From positions 1 to 64,000 of the forward strand of contig LATX02000211.1 of the NCBI GenBank assembly GCA_001466705.2: a stretch of 64,000 nt of DNA, written 5' to 3'. The translations under genes and the position numbers were made by a program. Below the pieces are notes generated by a model. That model saw only the letters and a program-made list of their open reading frames with translations, was not told the origin of the DNA and made no database searches. The stretch is from Moniliophthora roreri (lineage: Eukaryota; Basidiomycota; Agaricomycetes; Agaricales; Marasmiaceae). Position 1 is the stretch's first letter, and the number at the start of each line of letters is the position of its first letter. This document shows positions 1 through 11,780 of this stretch, in pieces.

Positions 1-2113
1 GAGACAGACTCAGACCCTACGAAGTCCTAATAACCCTAAGCTACGTGGGACATGAGTTTGGGAGGGAACGGTTCAGAGGGGAGCGGCACCGGCGAGGTTT
101 TGTAAAAAAGTGGGCAATGGTCCATTGCCCACTTGGTGCTTTGGATAGCCATCTTCAAACTCATTTTCTGCCGTAGAGAGTGTGCAAGAAACAACGTCGA
201 CAGAATCAGTGCAACCCAGGGCAAGCCCATGGTGCCTTACTGGTGACTCCAGTTATGATAGACAACGGCAAGTAGGAGGAGGCTCGAATAAAGATTTGAC
301 GAAAAAGCTTCTAGTATATGGCGCCGTCTCCTGTTTTTACGCTCGTAAGTATGTGAGGTTGTGCTGGCGAGAAGAGGTGAGATGCGTTTCTTATCGCCGG
401 ACCTGGTAGCGGGAAACGGGGTTAACCATCATGAACGTCAACATGAAAAGTTAGACTTACAAATCGACAACAAAAAGTACTAGAAAGTACTAGCACCCGT
501 TCCATGTGGCCCCTTCATCCTCACCGAAACCTTCACATACGTCCATGCTTGACATCGGACAAAGTTCATTCAGGTCTTCCCAAGGGAAGCAACTGGTCGG
601 GTTATAACGTCGGGTAAAGAATGCGGCAATTGGTTTCGAGTATCTACGGGCGAAGGATATGAGCCACTGGGATACAGGAACCTGAAGCAAGTATACCGCA
701 CCTTGACGACCAATAGTCCAACTTTCAGTATTGCAGATATTCTCGACGTGATGGTATCATAATCGCAGAGACAGCCTGCAAACGGAGACAATACATCCCA
801 CACACAAAATTCTCAGCTATCTCAGTAGTGGACGCATGACTCGATCCTGCTCTCAGTACTGTATCTTGTTGGCCGCGCGGTCCCCCGGAACTGTGTTCGC
901 GATAGACCAGTGACGAATGAAAAGCATGGTGGTGTCTCAGGACTTTGGTCTTCTGTTGCCTCTTCTCTAGTGAACGCGATGAGTGACTGAGATAGCTGGA
1001 ACGATTATGTATAGCTTACTTCATGTTAACTGCCCACAACCCAAACGATTCCTCCTCAGGTTATCAGGGTCGTTCGCTCTCCCATCAGCCGAGCTTCACA
1101 CTACCCATAGTCTATTGTACGGTAGCACCTCTGTTAGGAGGATCGCGGCTGAGAGTAATCAGAGGATCGGTTTCGTGACATGATGATAACAATGTATTTG
1201 TTGATTACCACACGTTGTGGAAGGTGTTCGAGATAGTATAGCCTTTCGCAGCCCTTAGTTGTAAGCGAGCGGATTGTATCGGAAGATGCAGGGTAGGTAT
1301 CTGTTTGGGAAGATATGAAAGGGATAAAAAGTTGCATTTGGGGCAAGCAACATACCGTTACCACCGAAGCCGACAGATAGACAAGAACAGAGAGTGGCTA
1401 GGGCGCCTTCCCAAAAGTGTAGCGTCCATCGAACCCTTGCGCTAGTGAATGTGAATTCCGTTTAATCGATGAAAGCTGCCGTTCTAGGACTGGTAGGGGC
1501 TGTTCGGCGGCGACGTGGTTCTTTGATTTCTCTTCGCAGACGAGTTCCTACATTTGCGGGTCGAGGCATGAGGTGTTCTCTACAAGTTTTCTAGAGCACG
1601 AAGAGACTAAGCATCTGGATGAAATCTTCAGCATTGTAAGCGTACCATGCGTGTTTGAAGATATCTTGTCTATTATAAGGCAAGAAACAGAGTACAGAGA
1701 GTTCCATGGAGGTATGACCGGTCATAGATGGTGATGAAAAGGAAAAAGCGAGAAAAACGACGCACTCACCGTGGAAGACGATGACCAAGCATGGTTCTCT
1801 GGTCCATGGACCTTTCTCGTTCCGATTTTGGAGCATTTCATTTCTGGCTGCAACCGTCACGTTCATTGCTCTCCAGCTGCTATTCTGTTAGTGTCTCGCC
1901 TTACTTTCAACCCGGACTTATGCCATCGCCATTACTCACCAATGTAGGCTCCTTATGACCTGTTTTCTCTTAGCCCTGGCATATTCGCCTGGAAAAACCT
2001 GATTCAAGCCCATCGTGCCGAGCCTGCAAATCCTCTCCACTCGTCTATTTGTCGATCTCCGACTTGGTTCGGCGTAGAGATTATCCCGACGTTTAATTAC
2101 GCATTTCACGGGA
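1..2113. other. Intergenic / no supported gene
   Basis: Only short, overlapping open frames occur here and none resembles a known family. A frame on the minus strand ending near 490 (acidic C-terminus) could be part of a gene but has no supporting start or intron signals. The 12-bp palindrome GGTCCATGGACC at 1801-1812 recurs in the dispersed repeats further right, so part of this stretch may be a worn repeat. Confidence 0.4.
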
Positions 2114-2578
2114 ATGACTGACCTCGCGAGAAAGCTGAAACCTTCGAATACGACAGAAGGATGTCTCTACGAAACCCTGTTGGGTGGAGACTCGGATGAA
2201 CAGCCTGTAAGTTCAAGTGTTACTTGCGCTGCAAATTGACTCATCCTCATGTAGATCATTATGTCGATCTTGCACGAGTTATGCCGTCAGAGATCAGTTA
2301 TCATACAGCATACGAACATTTCTGCGGTGCTTCCTACGAGCCGGAAGGCATCTTCTGACTCCGAACCAATACCGCGGCTCTCAGAAATGCATATTATAGT
2401 GATTACAATCTCGAAGTTCATACCTCACCTCGTGGTTGTACCTCGACAGTCTGATTTTCCATTTGATAGCAATCTGTTTTCTGATTTTCGACTCACTATC
2501 CAAGCCAAGTCACTGCTTTTGTCGTTCCCCCGAGGATATGTGATACGCTCAGAAACGGGGACGGGGAAACAACGCTAG
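2114..2578 (+). CDS. Small hypothetical protein, two exons
   Basis: I do not recognise this protein. ATG at 2114 opens an exon to 2206. A GTAAGT donor at 2207 and a TAG acceptor ending at 2254 define a 48-bp intron of normal size for this genome. The second exon, 2255-2578, stays in frame to a TAG stop, giving about 138 residues. The sequence is rather hydrophilic at the start and has no signal peptide or membrane span that I can see. It lies upstream of the chitin deacetylase on the same strand. The support is only the clean intron and the consistent frame, so it could be a chance model. Confidence 0.3.
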
Positions 2579-2939
2579 GTATTGCTCCACTATGGTGTTT
2601 TCACCCGTTTCTCCGCTCCGAATAGTCGAGTGGCATGCCCGAAGCCGATAATCCCCGGCGGAAGTTCACCTCACGGCGTTCGTTGCCCGCCGCCTTCGGT
2701 CTCCCATACGACGCTCAATTCAGGATCTAGACCCTCACTCAATTCACTTTCATCTGGCGCCTTTATGCCTCTTAATAACAACAGGGTTGGTCAACGAGCT
2801 ACAACAGCAAGTCGACATAAATCAATTCAACACGTTGACCGGCAAACGCTCCGGCAGCCAAAATGTCTTGGCCGGCGCTTTTGTCTCTTGATACGCCCCT
2901 AACCACCGGTCAACTTTTCCCCCTTGTCATGTCAAACCA

Positions 2940-2947
2940 TATAAAAC
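2940..2947 (+). promoter_or_regulatory. TATA box of chitin deacetylase gene
   Basis: TATAAAAC lies about 170 bp upstream of the ATG at 3120 and is followed by pyrimidine-rich stretches typical of fungal transcription starts. Assignment is by position and motif only. Confidence 0.45.
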
Positions 2948-3047
2948 ATGCCGTCGTCGATGCCAGGAACAGTCATCCATTGTTCACCCACTTTTTTTTT
3001 CCCCTCGCCGGAACCCTACGCTCTTTTGACACCTCCACCCTCTTTCG

Positions 3048-3116
3048 GTGAGTGAGCGCCCGCTTTCCCCTGTCTAATCCAGACGAAAGCTGACAATACA
3101 TCTTTGACCTTGACAG
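3048..3116 (+). other. Probable 5' UTR intron of chitin deacetylase gene
   Basis: A GTGAGT donor at 3048 and a TGACAG acceptor ending at 3116 bound a 69-bp segment that stops four bases before the start codon. The size fits the coding introns of the same gene. It is inferred from splice motifs alone. Confidence 0.45.
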
Positions 3117-3119
3117 GAT

Positions 3120-5068
3120 ATGTTTGTCAAAAACCCCCTACTCGCAGTGACTCTGGTATCACTGCTAGAATACGCTCATGCTGCAGACCGCAGTACAGTT
3201 GCTGAGCAAAACGCTATTCTCGGTACGTAGCTAACCTCCAGTTTTTCACTACTCAAACTGACTTGTTGTTGATTCGCTCAGACCCAGAACAACAATGCGT
3301 ATCCTACACCTACCCACCCATCGCAGGCCAGACGACCAACTTCCCTAAAACTTGGGAAATCGCCTCCATCCTTCCGGGAGATGACGCCGCTCGTGCAAAG
3401 TTCAATGAGATTATGGGTGGTATTCCGAAGATTGCTTCAAAGGTGCGTTACATACTACTCCTACTCCTCTATATATTGAAAAAACACGGATAGGGAGACA
3501 TCACGAAGACTATCAAGACCTACGACAGTGGTAACGACCCTGATTGTTGGTGGACAGCCACTGGATGTACTGAAGCAAAAACCCCCGGTGTTCCTTCCGA
3601 TGTGGAGATGATTCCTGCTGTTCGTTGTCTTTCGTCCCACTATATTTGATGATTCATAATTCTGATGGTAGGCGTCAACTCTTGGATACGGCTTCGATGA
3701 TGGCCCATACTGTGCCCATAACGAGTTCTATGACTATCTCACGAGTCAGAACCAGAAAGCCAGTAAGCTACTCAACAATTCGCTATTCAGTTGATGACAC
3801 TGATACATTGAAACAAGCCATGTTCTTCATCGGCAGTAACGTCCTTAACTGGCCGTTGCAAGCCAAGCGTGCTGCCGAAGATGGCCATGAGATTTGCGTT
3901 CGTGAGTGAACCCTCGTCTATCTTCCCCTTCTTCTACTTAATGGTATATCTCTTCGCAGACACCTGGTCGCACAACCCATGTTCGTCGTCATCCTAACTG
4001 TTTAATGGAAACTTAGTAGCTTATATTTTTGTCTTACAGTGACCGGTCTCACAGACGAGCAAGCATTCGCTGAGATTTGGTACAGTGAGTAATTAATTCA
4101 TTTCCTCGTAAAACCTCTATGGCTAATCTCTCCTATTTGTGCAGCCGTAAGCCCTCCCCTTCCTCACGCTATTCCTACTTGGTAACCAACTCTGATGTTC
4201 GCTAGATCGAAGCAATTAAACTCATCACTGGCGTCGAAACCAAATGTTTCCGTGTACGCTACCAATCCTCCCTTCCTAGATATTCAGGGCTAATCCAAGC
4301 ATGCCCTCATAGCCTCCCCAAGGTGACATCGATGACCGTATCCGCTACATCGCCCATGCCTTCGGCCTCAAAAGCATTCTGTGGAAATATGATACCGACG
4401 ACACGATCCCCGTCCCAGGAACTGACAAGGCGGATCCTAAGGCTGTTGAGAAGAACTACGAAGACTTCATTCAGCTTGCGCAAGGCGGTGCATTCCAGAA
4501 TGTGAGTACTTATTCGTCTCTTATCTAAAGTTCCAGAGTTGACCGTAACTATAGGAAGGAGCTATTCTCCTTGCACACGAGACGAACAACATGACCGTCT
4601 CTGAGGCTATCAAATACTATCCCCAGCTAAAGGCTGCGTTCAAGGTGAGCTTACTTTGACGTGCTCCCTTCTGCAATACCAAAGTATTCTTTTTACTTTC
4701 AGAACATCCTTCCAGTCGCCGAGGCCCTTAACTTGACTCCTGGAAATGATGGCACAGCAAACGGAAACGGTGCTGGTGCTGGTTTGCAGTGTAAGCTCAT
4801 CATACCATTTCGATATCCCCTTCCTTGGCTTACATCTATTCTAGCCTCCTCTTCCAACAGTGCTGCTTCCACAGCCCCTACGACGCCACCGACCCAGGCT
4901 ACTTCGACAAGAGTACAGACTACTGCTTCGCGTCCTACCACTACCGCTGGCAGTGATAGCGCTTCGGCTAACACCAACACGACGCAGCAGGGTGAAAATG
5001 GAGCTATCTCTGCCCTCATACATATGTCCTGGTTAGCGTTGGCTGTCGCTGTCGCCTTTGCACTCTGA
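3120..5068 (+). CDS. Chitin deacetylase, CE4 family, GPI-type C-terminus
   Basis: It removes acetyl groups from cell-wall chitin to give chitosan. Joining exons 3120-3222, 3282-3442, 3494-3619, 3672-3762, 3818-3901, 3960-3980, 4040-4084, 4145-4146, 4206-4253, 4313-4501, 4555-4644, 4703-4790 and 4845-5068 gives one open frame of 423 residues. The N-terminus (MFVKNPLLAVTLVSLL) is a signal peptide. The CE4 core shows motif 1 GFDDGP with the two metal/catalytic Asp, motif 2 HTWSH with the zinc-binding His pair, and motif 3 RPPQGD. The C-terminus is a Ser/Thr-rich stretch followed by a hydrophobic end (LALAVAVAFAL), as in GPI-anchored wall enzymes. All metal ligands are present, so the enzyme should be active. 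The odd feature is exon 8, only two bases long. Start chosen because the signal peptide begins there. Confidence 0.94.
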
Positions 5069-5473
5069 AAATGCCAAGTCAAGTGGTGTACTTTCTTAAC
5101 TTATGATGGCCTGTTATTGTCGTTGTCATTCTTTATATTTAATGGGATTCATAATGGGATTCTGTAGACGTATTTGCACGGTATCGTACTGTAGCCGGAT
5201 TCGCATAGTTCATAGTATCGATAGGTACTGCATTACAACTGGGACTAGGAAACTACATTTCGAGTTCGATATGTGGTATAGATACGACGAAGCGTGTGAA
5301 TGAGTAGCAAGATACACGGTTTGCAAGCAAGATGGATACAGGAAGTAACAGGGATAGACTTGACCTTACCGAGGCAGTGAGGGAGATAGACGGCTAACGA
5401 GAATAGGATATGTCGCGCCGGCGTGATCGAAGGATCTTCCCCACGAATCGTCAATCCTCCACCTCCCAGCCCA
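5069..5473. other. Intergenic between convergent genes
   Basis: This separates the 3' ends of the chitin deacetylase (+) and the MYND protein (-). I see no further gene; it should hold both polyadenylation regions. Confidence 0.6.
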
Positions 5474-6502
5474 TCATGATTCTTTGCTGGAAATCAAAAC
5501 GCTCAGCTTAGCCTCCATCCCCAACTCCTGTCCCCAAAACCTTTCCTCGGCTTGCCATTTGATATGCTGAAGGCAACATTCTATCTTCTCCGGTGTTCTG
5601 TTGACGACGTCTACCAATACCTGTGTGGGGTAGACGGAGTAGTTAGATGTGATTGCGAGAACAGCATCTAGAGTTGTGTTGGAGGCAACGAGCCGTTTGA
5701 GGCCTTGCCTGCGGAGATCGAGGTGGATGCTGGACAGGTAACGGATGAAACCATGGTCGAGATAGGATAAGGCGTAAGTATAGCCTGATACGAGGATTAG
5801 CTAGCGTCAACTAGGTGAAAAGAAAAAACGATCACCTTGAGTCGGGCCTACGGCCAGTCGACAGTGATGTTTATGCATACTCCAATTTGCTTTTTGGCAC
5901 TCGCGACAGCAGTATGTAGGAATACCGCAATTGGTGCAACGCTTGAAGTTAACGAGGTGTTTTCGTTTCTCCCACGGACACTATCATTACTTTGTGAAAC
6001 ATAAAGGGAAATGATTTCGGGAAGACTTACCTGGTCATGGTTGCAATAATATGTATAGCTGGCTTCCTCGTCGAACCTTCTCGGCCCTTTCTTCAACTCG
6101 ATTGCCTCTTCATGCATATCTGCTGTGCTCTTTCTAAGTTTCTCGTCCTTGTCAAGACCATCCAGGAGACGTAACCGGTTGACCGAATTCATCTCTTTCA
6201 GAACTCGGTTAAGGAACGAGCGAAAGACGAGCGACGGCTTTATGACTTCGATGAAGTCCGCGTGCTCTTGTAGTTTTGCGTACTTCTGGCACGAGAGAGG
6301 ACTGCGGTGGTACTTGGACGAAGAGTGTACTCCTAATATCTTCCAGAGTCATCCATGAGAGTAACGGATTGCCACAAATAATATTATTGTTTTTCGTCGG
6401 CTCTCGAGGATATTTTCCTCCACTGTGATCTGAATAAAAATGAGACAGCGTTCGTAAGCATAGATACGGTATACATACTATATCCGCTCTTGAGGTACTC
6501 AT
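5474..6502 (-). CDS. MYND-type zinc finger protein
   Basis: The MYND finger binds two zinc ions and serves in protein-protein contacts. The clear exons, in reading order, are about 6332-6031, 5980-5836 and 5784-5474. Their junctions are GTAAGT/TGATAG and GTGATC/TATCAG and keep one frame. The finger spans the first of these introns: C-N-H-D-Q-C, then KRKHLVNFKRCTNCG, YCCRECQKANW and HKHHC, giving the C-C / C-C / C-C / H-C ligand order of MYND. The last exon is an alpha-helical tail ending at the TGA at 5474. The 5' end is uncertain: an ATG at 6500-6502 followed by a GTATGT donor is plausible, but I could not join it to the 6332 exon in frame. Partners and substrates are unknown; many agaric MYND proteins are uncharacterised. 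Confidence 0.75.
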
Positions 6503-7305
6503 TGTTGGACGAAGCAGCTTCACGTCAAGATGGGAGTCGTACATAAAATTGCGGAGACGTGGGAATCTTTTACTGTACCTTCGCTTATCAATTGCCGCCC
6601 CGCCGCCGTCGCCGTCGACTGAGCGTTCACCGGACTAACAAGTAACTGAGGGAATAAAAATTCCTGCACATTTGGGATAATGCTCTTCAGACCCAAGCTA
6701 TGCGGTACTCACCTGTGGATTAACCTTAGGGGTTAGAGGCTTTGATTATCCTTCCACCAGGGCGTTGCGGATAAAACTGGGATCACGCCCACGTGGTAGA
6801 AGACTTGAAGTGACTGCGTGACGGTTGTCCCCTTAATTCGCAACGACCATCATCTTTTCTCAATCCCTAGGGATTCTCTTGACATACGAGCTGCAGGCTA
6901 CCGTAAACCGTGCGGGTCCCCCTGGATACAAGCCGTAAGGTGCAGAACCAGTCTTCTTGCGTTGAACTCAGGTCCTGACACTGCTCAAAGCTCGGAAATT
7001 CATGAATTATGCAGAATCGAAGGAGAACTTGCTCGGCATTGCGAAGTAGTTTTATGGGACATCTCTGTGCCGCACTTGAAGAATGGGAATTTCGGTAGGA
7101 ACTCATCACTTTGTCGTTACGCAATACGCCGACTTTTATCTTTATCACCACAGGTGACACCGCAGTCAGATGTCTATCAATGTCCCACTCCCTGTCAGCA
7201 ACCAAGGAGAAGTAGCGCCCATGTCCAGGCAGTGCAATTGTCCCGTCCAGGGTTGTCCCCACTTTCCCGAATATCACAGCCTGTGGTAACCGGTACGTGG
7301 TTCGA
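6503..7305. other. Divergent intergenic region
   Basis: It lies between the MYND gene (-) and the His-rich membrane protein (+). An open frame begins at 6818 and runs into the downstream gene, but it has no family resemblance and is followed by a TATA box, so I read it as non-coding. Confidence 0.45.
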
Positions 7306-7316
7306 TATATATAAAA
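7306..7316 (+). promoter_or_regulatory. TATA box upstream of His-rich membrane protein
   Basis: TATATATAAAA lies directly before an in-frame ATG at 7316. A transcript starting about 30 bp further on would make the next in-frame ATG, at 7367, the functional start. Confidence 0.45.
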
Positions 7317-7891
7317 TGGAACCATTCTTCTCATCTCTTTTCGCAGACCAAACGTACACAGCATCAATGGAAAACGACTCGACGCCTCAGACGCATCCTG
7401 AAGCTCACTTCCCAGACCACCATATAGAGTCACTTCATAATTCCTCCACCAGTCATGACCATCATGTAGGACATGGGTTTCAACAGGATGACTACACGCA
7501 CGACGAGCTTTCTGTTACACCTGCCCGCCAACCGAATACCGCCCATCACGAATGGCATCCTACCCACCATGATCAGAGCGACGCCGGGCATCACCCAAAA
7601 CATTCTCCCCACCGACACCGACACCGTCGCCCATCTAACCCACCTCCATATTCATACCCCCATCACGACAGTACCCTACCGCCGCCTCAAACCATTTTCG
7701 GAGACGATTCGCCCATGCAATCGTCGACATATTTCAATTCGAGCGAAGAGGAGGGTTCAGGGTACAAGGCGCTACTGTTCTTATTCCTAACCTGGGTATT
7801 CTTCATTGGTTTTGTGTTGTACCTGAGCCCTTGGTGGGATCGTGAACGCGGATGGGTTGGTCCCGGGTATGGGAGAGATCATTATCCGTAA
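7316..7891 (+). CDS. His-rich single-pass membrane protein
   Basis: I do not recognise a family. The frame from 7316 gives 191 residues, or 174 from the ATG at 7367, which the TATA position favours. The first 110 residues are rich in His, Asp and Pro, with runs such as HHPKHSPHRHRHRR that could bind divalent metal. A PPPY motif (SNPPPYSYP) follows. One hydrophobic span (ALLFLFLTWVFFIGFVLYL) lies near the C-terminus, followed by a short tail rich in Trp, Gly and Arg. There is no signal peptide, so a tail-anchored topology with the His-rich part in the cytosol is likely. The PPxY motif suggests binding to a WW-domain ubiquitin ligase. No intron is needed. The function is unknown. Confidence 0.5.
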   Translation: MEPFFSSLFADQTYTASMENDSTPQTHPEAHFPDHHIESLHNSSTSHDHHVGHGFQQDDYTHDELSVTPARQPNTAHHEWHPTHHDQSDAGHHPKHSPHRHRHRRPSNPPPYSYPHHDSTLPPPQTIFGDDSPMQSSTYFNSSEEEGSGYKALLFLFLTWVFFIGFVLYLSPWWDRERGWVGPGYGRDHYP

Positions 7892-8282
7892 TAGTTGATT
7901 ATTCGTAAGTTGGAAGGTTCAGAACGATGGCCTCGTGCTGATTTGCTTTTGTCATCAGGTCACTACAGCGCTACCTTGACACTACATGCTTCGCATACCA
8001 GTATTTTTGTATTTATTAGATATTTATCCTGGATCATCCGAACGAATGGATATTGCTCCCAGCACTGCCACACAGGAACCATCTCCGAGTTTGCCGTGAA
8101 AGGTCACTGATGTCCATGGACCACTCCTATAGGGTCCACGACGCAACCGGAATAGAACTCTTGTACGAAGTACTCATGTCGCTTCTCGATACCTTCGTTC
8201 AAATCACAGAACCAAACATGCCGGGGAAGTATTTCCAGTACCCACCGACTCTCGCATTGACAGGAAACAGAGGTCGGGAAAC
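7892..8282. other. Intergenic, nothing recognised
   Basis: I see no coding or repeat signal beyond short chance frames. Confidence 0.4.
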
Positions 8283-9188
8283 TTAACTGCGCAGCACTGC
8301 ACCTAAAAGATCGGAAAGTCTGGGGGATGCGGCTGAAACACTCATTACTGAATAGATCTGCTCAACTGTGTGTCTTGTGCAGGCTGCTCTAACCTCTTCT
8401 GATGATGTCGAATGCAGTTGCAGCTGTGCATGCCAATCCTCGTAACTGTCGCATAGCTTGGAATTCCCTAAAACGTGCATGATGACATGATATTTGCTGA
8501 GTGCACCGGAAAGTCTCAGACACGAACGTCGTTGAGATGAAAAGTACACCTGAGATAGAATTTGCTGTAGATGATCAGAAAGCGCCGTCTTGATCAATGT
8601 AGTACACCGTGACAACGCCAACATTTGTTTTGTCGGATCTATTTCTTCATACGCTGAAGATAAAGGACATGCACCACTGCTTCTATATATTTCATTATAC
8701 TTTATCGCTTTTGTTATTGTGAGCTCGAAAACATAATGCCCTCGCCTTCTTGCGACAACCAGTGTATAGCAGCGCCAGGTTACCAGTTGTGAGAGCCCTC
8801 ATGACTGTTGTAACTGTTTCGAAGGCCCCTACGTTCTTTCTGTATTTTATGCTCCTTGTTGAGATGTTTTTCGTCGGCATCGTGTAGACCTTTGTCATGG
8901 TACTTTCCTTCGTGAGTCCTTCGATAGCTCTTCCAAACACTCGTTCAAATCCTCGTATCCTCGGAGCAATGCGGAATCCGGCCTAAGTGTCTATAAACAA
9001 ACTGCACCCATTCGCTTTTGGTCATAGGTGGATATGTGCGAAAAGCTGATAGACCCGAATAGTCGTTCGTTCACGGCTAGCGTTTCTTTATCAGCCAAAA
9101 CCCACACCGCACCATGTTGCTTCAACAATTCAAAACTCTTATCATTCGTTACTTGGAGATATTTACCGATATTACAAGTTAAAACCAA
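8283..9188 (-). CDS. Possible unrecognised multi-exon gene
   Basis: Three pieces look protein-like but cannot be joined with certainty. They are a frame from about 9188 to 8994, an exon 8990-8904 bounded by TAG and GTACC and rich in Glu/Leu (ALLRGYEDLNECLEELSKD), and a frame from 8624 ending at a stop at 8283. The piece 8990-8904 is the most convincing, because it is an amphipathic helix in a single phase. I recognise no domain and there is no signal peptide. This could be one gene, parts of a decayed gene, or chance. Confidence 0.2.
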
Positions 9189-9258
9189 AACGAGATAAGG
9201 GAAGAAGAGGTCCTGTTTAGGAACGGCCAGTTCGGTTAGGGGTGCACTTCAAGCATAC

Positions 9259-10722
9259 TCACCGGCAGCGAGTAGCCTGCCAGACCCAAGCACCGAAGCA
9301 CTATGCGAATATACAGTCAGTACCCGTTATGGAACAATCCTGTCAGGGCGCGCTTACATTATAATTGTCGGCATTGCGAAGTTGGTCATTGGCATTAAGT
9401 TGTTCGTCAACTGGGCAGCCGTAGTTGACGTCAACAGTTCCAGAGATAGCATGAGTGAGCTGTTGATAGTGAGGTCAAGACGTGTGTTCGTGTCAATGTT
9501 GAAGGATACGAACTTCATGGAGTATGATTGCACCACGCTGATTCCTGTTATTCACAGTGGTCGCACCAGTGCAAAGATCGTTTTGCGGTACCTGGCTGAA
9601 GAAAGGTGGGCAGACGTAAACCTAAGAAATCGTGGATAACCAGTCTATGCGAAAGAACAGATGTAATATGGGTGAACATACATTCCCAGGAGGGGCATAA
9701 AGAGCGTAAGCGATCCAACCACGGGATGAACAGTAACCATAAGGGTCAGAGCAGTCGATACTGGAATCTACTGGTCAATACGACAAAAACCTTAATTCGA
9801 GTCCTACTCACGTTCTCTGAGCAGAGTTCTCGGTAGCGACCCCGTTAAACACGCCCGCGACGGTATTAGGGTCATTGTTTTTGAAGTACCGACGGTACAG
9901 ATCGCTTCCCGGATAATTCGACATGTATGCTAAGGAAGCTCTGGCCATCTCCTTTCCTTCTGCGTAACTGCAGGTAGAACTGAACACATGCTGCTTTCCA
10001 TATAATTAGAAAGAACGTACGCAGCGTTGATAAAAGCGTTCTGTGCAGGATTGTTGCATATGTTCCTGGCGCGCTTTTGAAGAATATCAGGTTTCTCGAG
10101 CTGCTTTGTGACATTGACCGCAACGGCATTTGAGGTAACGTCAGCCTGTTCGGATTCAGCAAAGCCCGAAACCTTCTCTTCAGAGCCTGCAATCTGGAAA
10201 GAGGTAACAGGCTTGAAGCTGTATGTCCCAGCTCCAGCAGATGCAAAGTCGAAGAGGGAGGCGACTATGGAATGATCAATATGGATTATAGGCATTTCTC
10301 AGTTGGTACGCTCACCATTGTGGTTAACGGTTACACTCTCTCCTGGTGGAATGATGACATATGCGGAATCATCAACATCCGAAAGCGACACGTAGGGCTG
10401 TGAACACATGTGAAATCTGTGAAATCAAAGTAAACTCTTAAGTCCAACGAACCTTGACACCGGTGAAGGGAACTTCTTTGCCGTCTTTGGTGACGACAAA
10501 CGAACGAGTGGGCAGGCTCCCGTCAAGAATAGTGTTGTACTTTAAAACCTTGACGGCCTCCGAGCCAGTGTTCTTGACTGTTGCCTTGAATTCGAGCTCG
10601 TCAGGTTTACTGACGGGACCAGCAGGACCAGTGACGTCTACGACGAGGCTGTTGGACCGTTTCGTTGGGCCTGCGAAAGCAGTACTGACGAGGGCTAAGG
10701 CAATGAAAGTAGACTTGAACAT
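9259..10722 (-). CDS. Deuterolysin-type metalloprotease (M35, aspzincin)
   Basis: This is a secreted zinc endopeptidase. Exons in reading order are 10722-10453, 10397-10316, 10264-10021, 9967-9812, 9760-9682, 9621-9514, 9459-9358 and 9300-9259. All splice phases agree and give 360 residues. MFKSTFIALALVSTAFA is the signal peptide, which fixes the start at 10722 rather than the longer upstream frame. A propeptide (about residues 20-180) resembles that of other basidiomycete M35 enzymes. The catalytic part begins near NICNNPAQNAFINAAY and carries HELTH, split by an intron after HE, and GTVDVNYG with the third zinc ligand Asp. Those are the aspzincin signatures. Paired Cys (IDCSDPYGYC, VYVCP, NYNCF) fit the family. 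The final exon is short. It should be active in external protein breakdown. Confidence 0.94.
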
Positions 10723-11650
10723 GTCTGAAGACGTGAGAAGTGACCTTAGGTGCTGGCTTAGAGTATTAGAACTTCCTTTCAACGTCCTTTATACCTTTCC
10801 TATGGGAGGTTGATTTGGCGAAATGTGTACGTTTTTTGACAGTAGGCCGAAATGAAGCGACAACGAACGGATCACGGTGAACGTTCGAAGCGAAAACTTC
10901 AACTGAGGCTTCCATTCCTTGAGGCTTCAATAGGTTACACTTGTGATGCAATCAGTGGCGGACGTTGCATGAGCTCTTTTAGTACTTTGGACACGAAAAC
11001 ATGATTTTCCTCACCTAGAGGACACCTAAGTGCGAAGCGAAGAACTCGGCTTTATTCCCTTAAAGGAACATTATTTTCGCTCCCAGAAATAAAACTTATT
11101 CGGCATATCTCCTATCCATGCGCTGCGGCCGTGAAGGGTCGAAATCGGGGGGCATAACCCCATAAACATGTTATCCACTTTAGGATGCGTGCATCTGCTG
11201 TAAAGTAATGATTCAGCGAGGGTGCTACTTGCGAATGAGCAGGGCAATACCATTACGGCTAACTGTCAGCTCAAAAGAACTGAAGCTGCTGGAATAAAAA
11301 CATTGGTGTTAGTTGCGAGGGAGGAAGTAGATTGCGAACATTGGGATGTGAGTATCTTCACACATTTTCTCTGTTTCCCAGGGCAGTTGCTCGCTTTTGC
11401 CGCTCTTCGTCTGTCACTTGCAGTTTTTGACATCGTGGTTGGAAGCCAAAGGTAATGTGGCTGTGCTCGTCTGGCCCAAGATTCGGGTCCGAACTCGGAC
11501 CAAACACGGGCTTCCTTGTGGTTCTCGCTTACATCCACCTTTCATTTGGCTATTATGGTATGTGGATGGTCTCAGTATGGTCAATGGAGTATCATCAGTT
11601 GACTGAGTATCTAGAAACTCTGGTTCAAGTTCAGAAGGGTAAATTGCGAC
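10723..11650. other. Intergenic, nothing recognised
   Basis: This is the promoter side of the M35 gene. I see no gene in the remainder. Confidence 0.4.
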
Positions 11651-11780
11651 ATCAGGATTTCCCCACGGGCACTTTCCCGGCTTTTGGGCCCTTTTTGGGG
11701 CAAAAAATGGCCGAAAGGCGCCCCAAAACGGCGGGAAAGCCGGGAAAGTGGCAGGCAGGGTCCGTGGGGAAATCCTGATG
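11651..11780. repeat. Foldback (inverted-repeat) element, MITE-like
   Basis: The ends are perfect 19-base inverted copies: CATCAGGATTTCCCCACGG at 11651 and its reverse complement ending at 11780. The symmetry continues inward (CACTTTCCCGGCTT against AAGCCGGGAAAGTG), so the whole 130 bp can fold into a hairpin with a central part rich in C and G. The flanks show a further imperfect match (CGACATC / GATGTCG). No coding sequence is present and I see no clear target-site duplication. Confidence 0.65.

Noticed and set aside
4699..5082. Antisense open frame of 127 codons opposite the end of the chitin deacetylase
   Set aside because: It is a shadow of the Ser/Thr-rich coding strand.
6818..7315. 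Upstream half of the 357-codon open frame that runs into the His-rich protein
   Set aside because: It shows no domain or signal peptide, and a good TATA box lies between it and the His-rich part; the open frame is probably chance.
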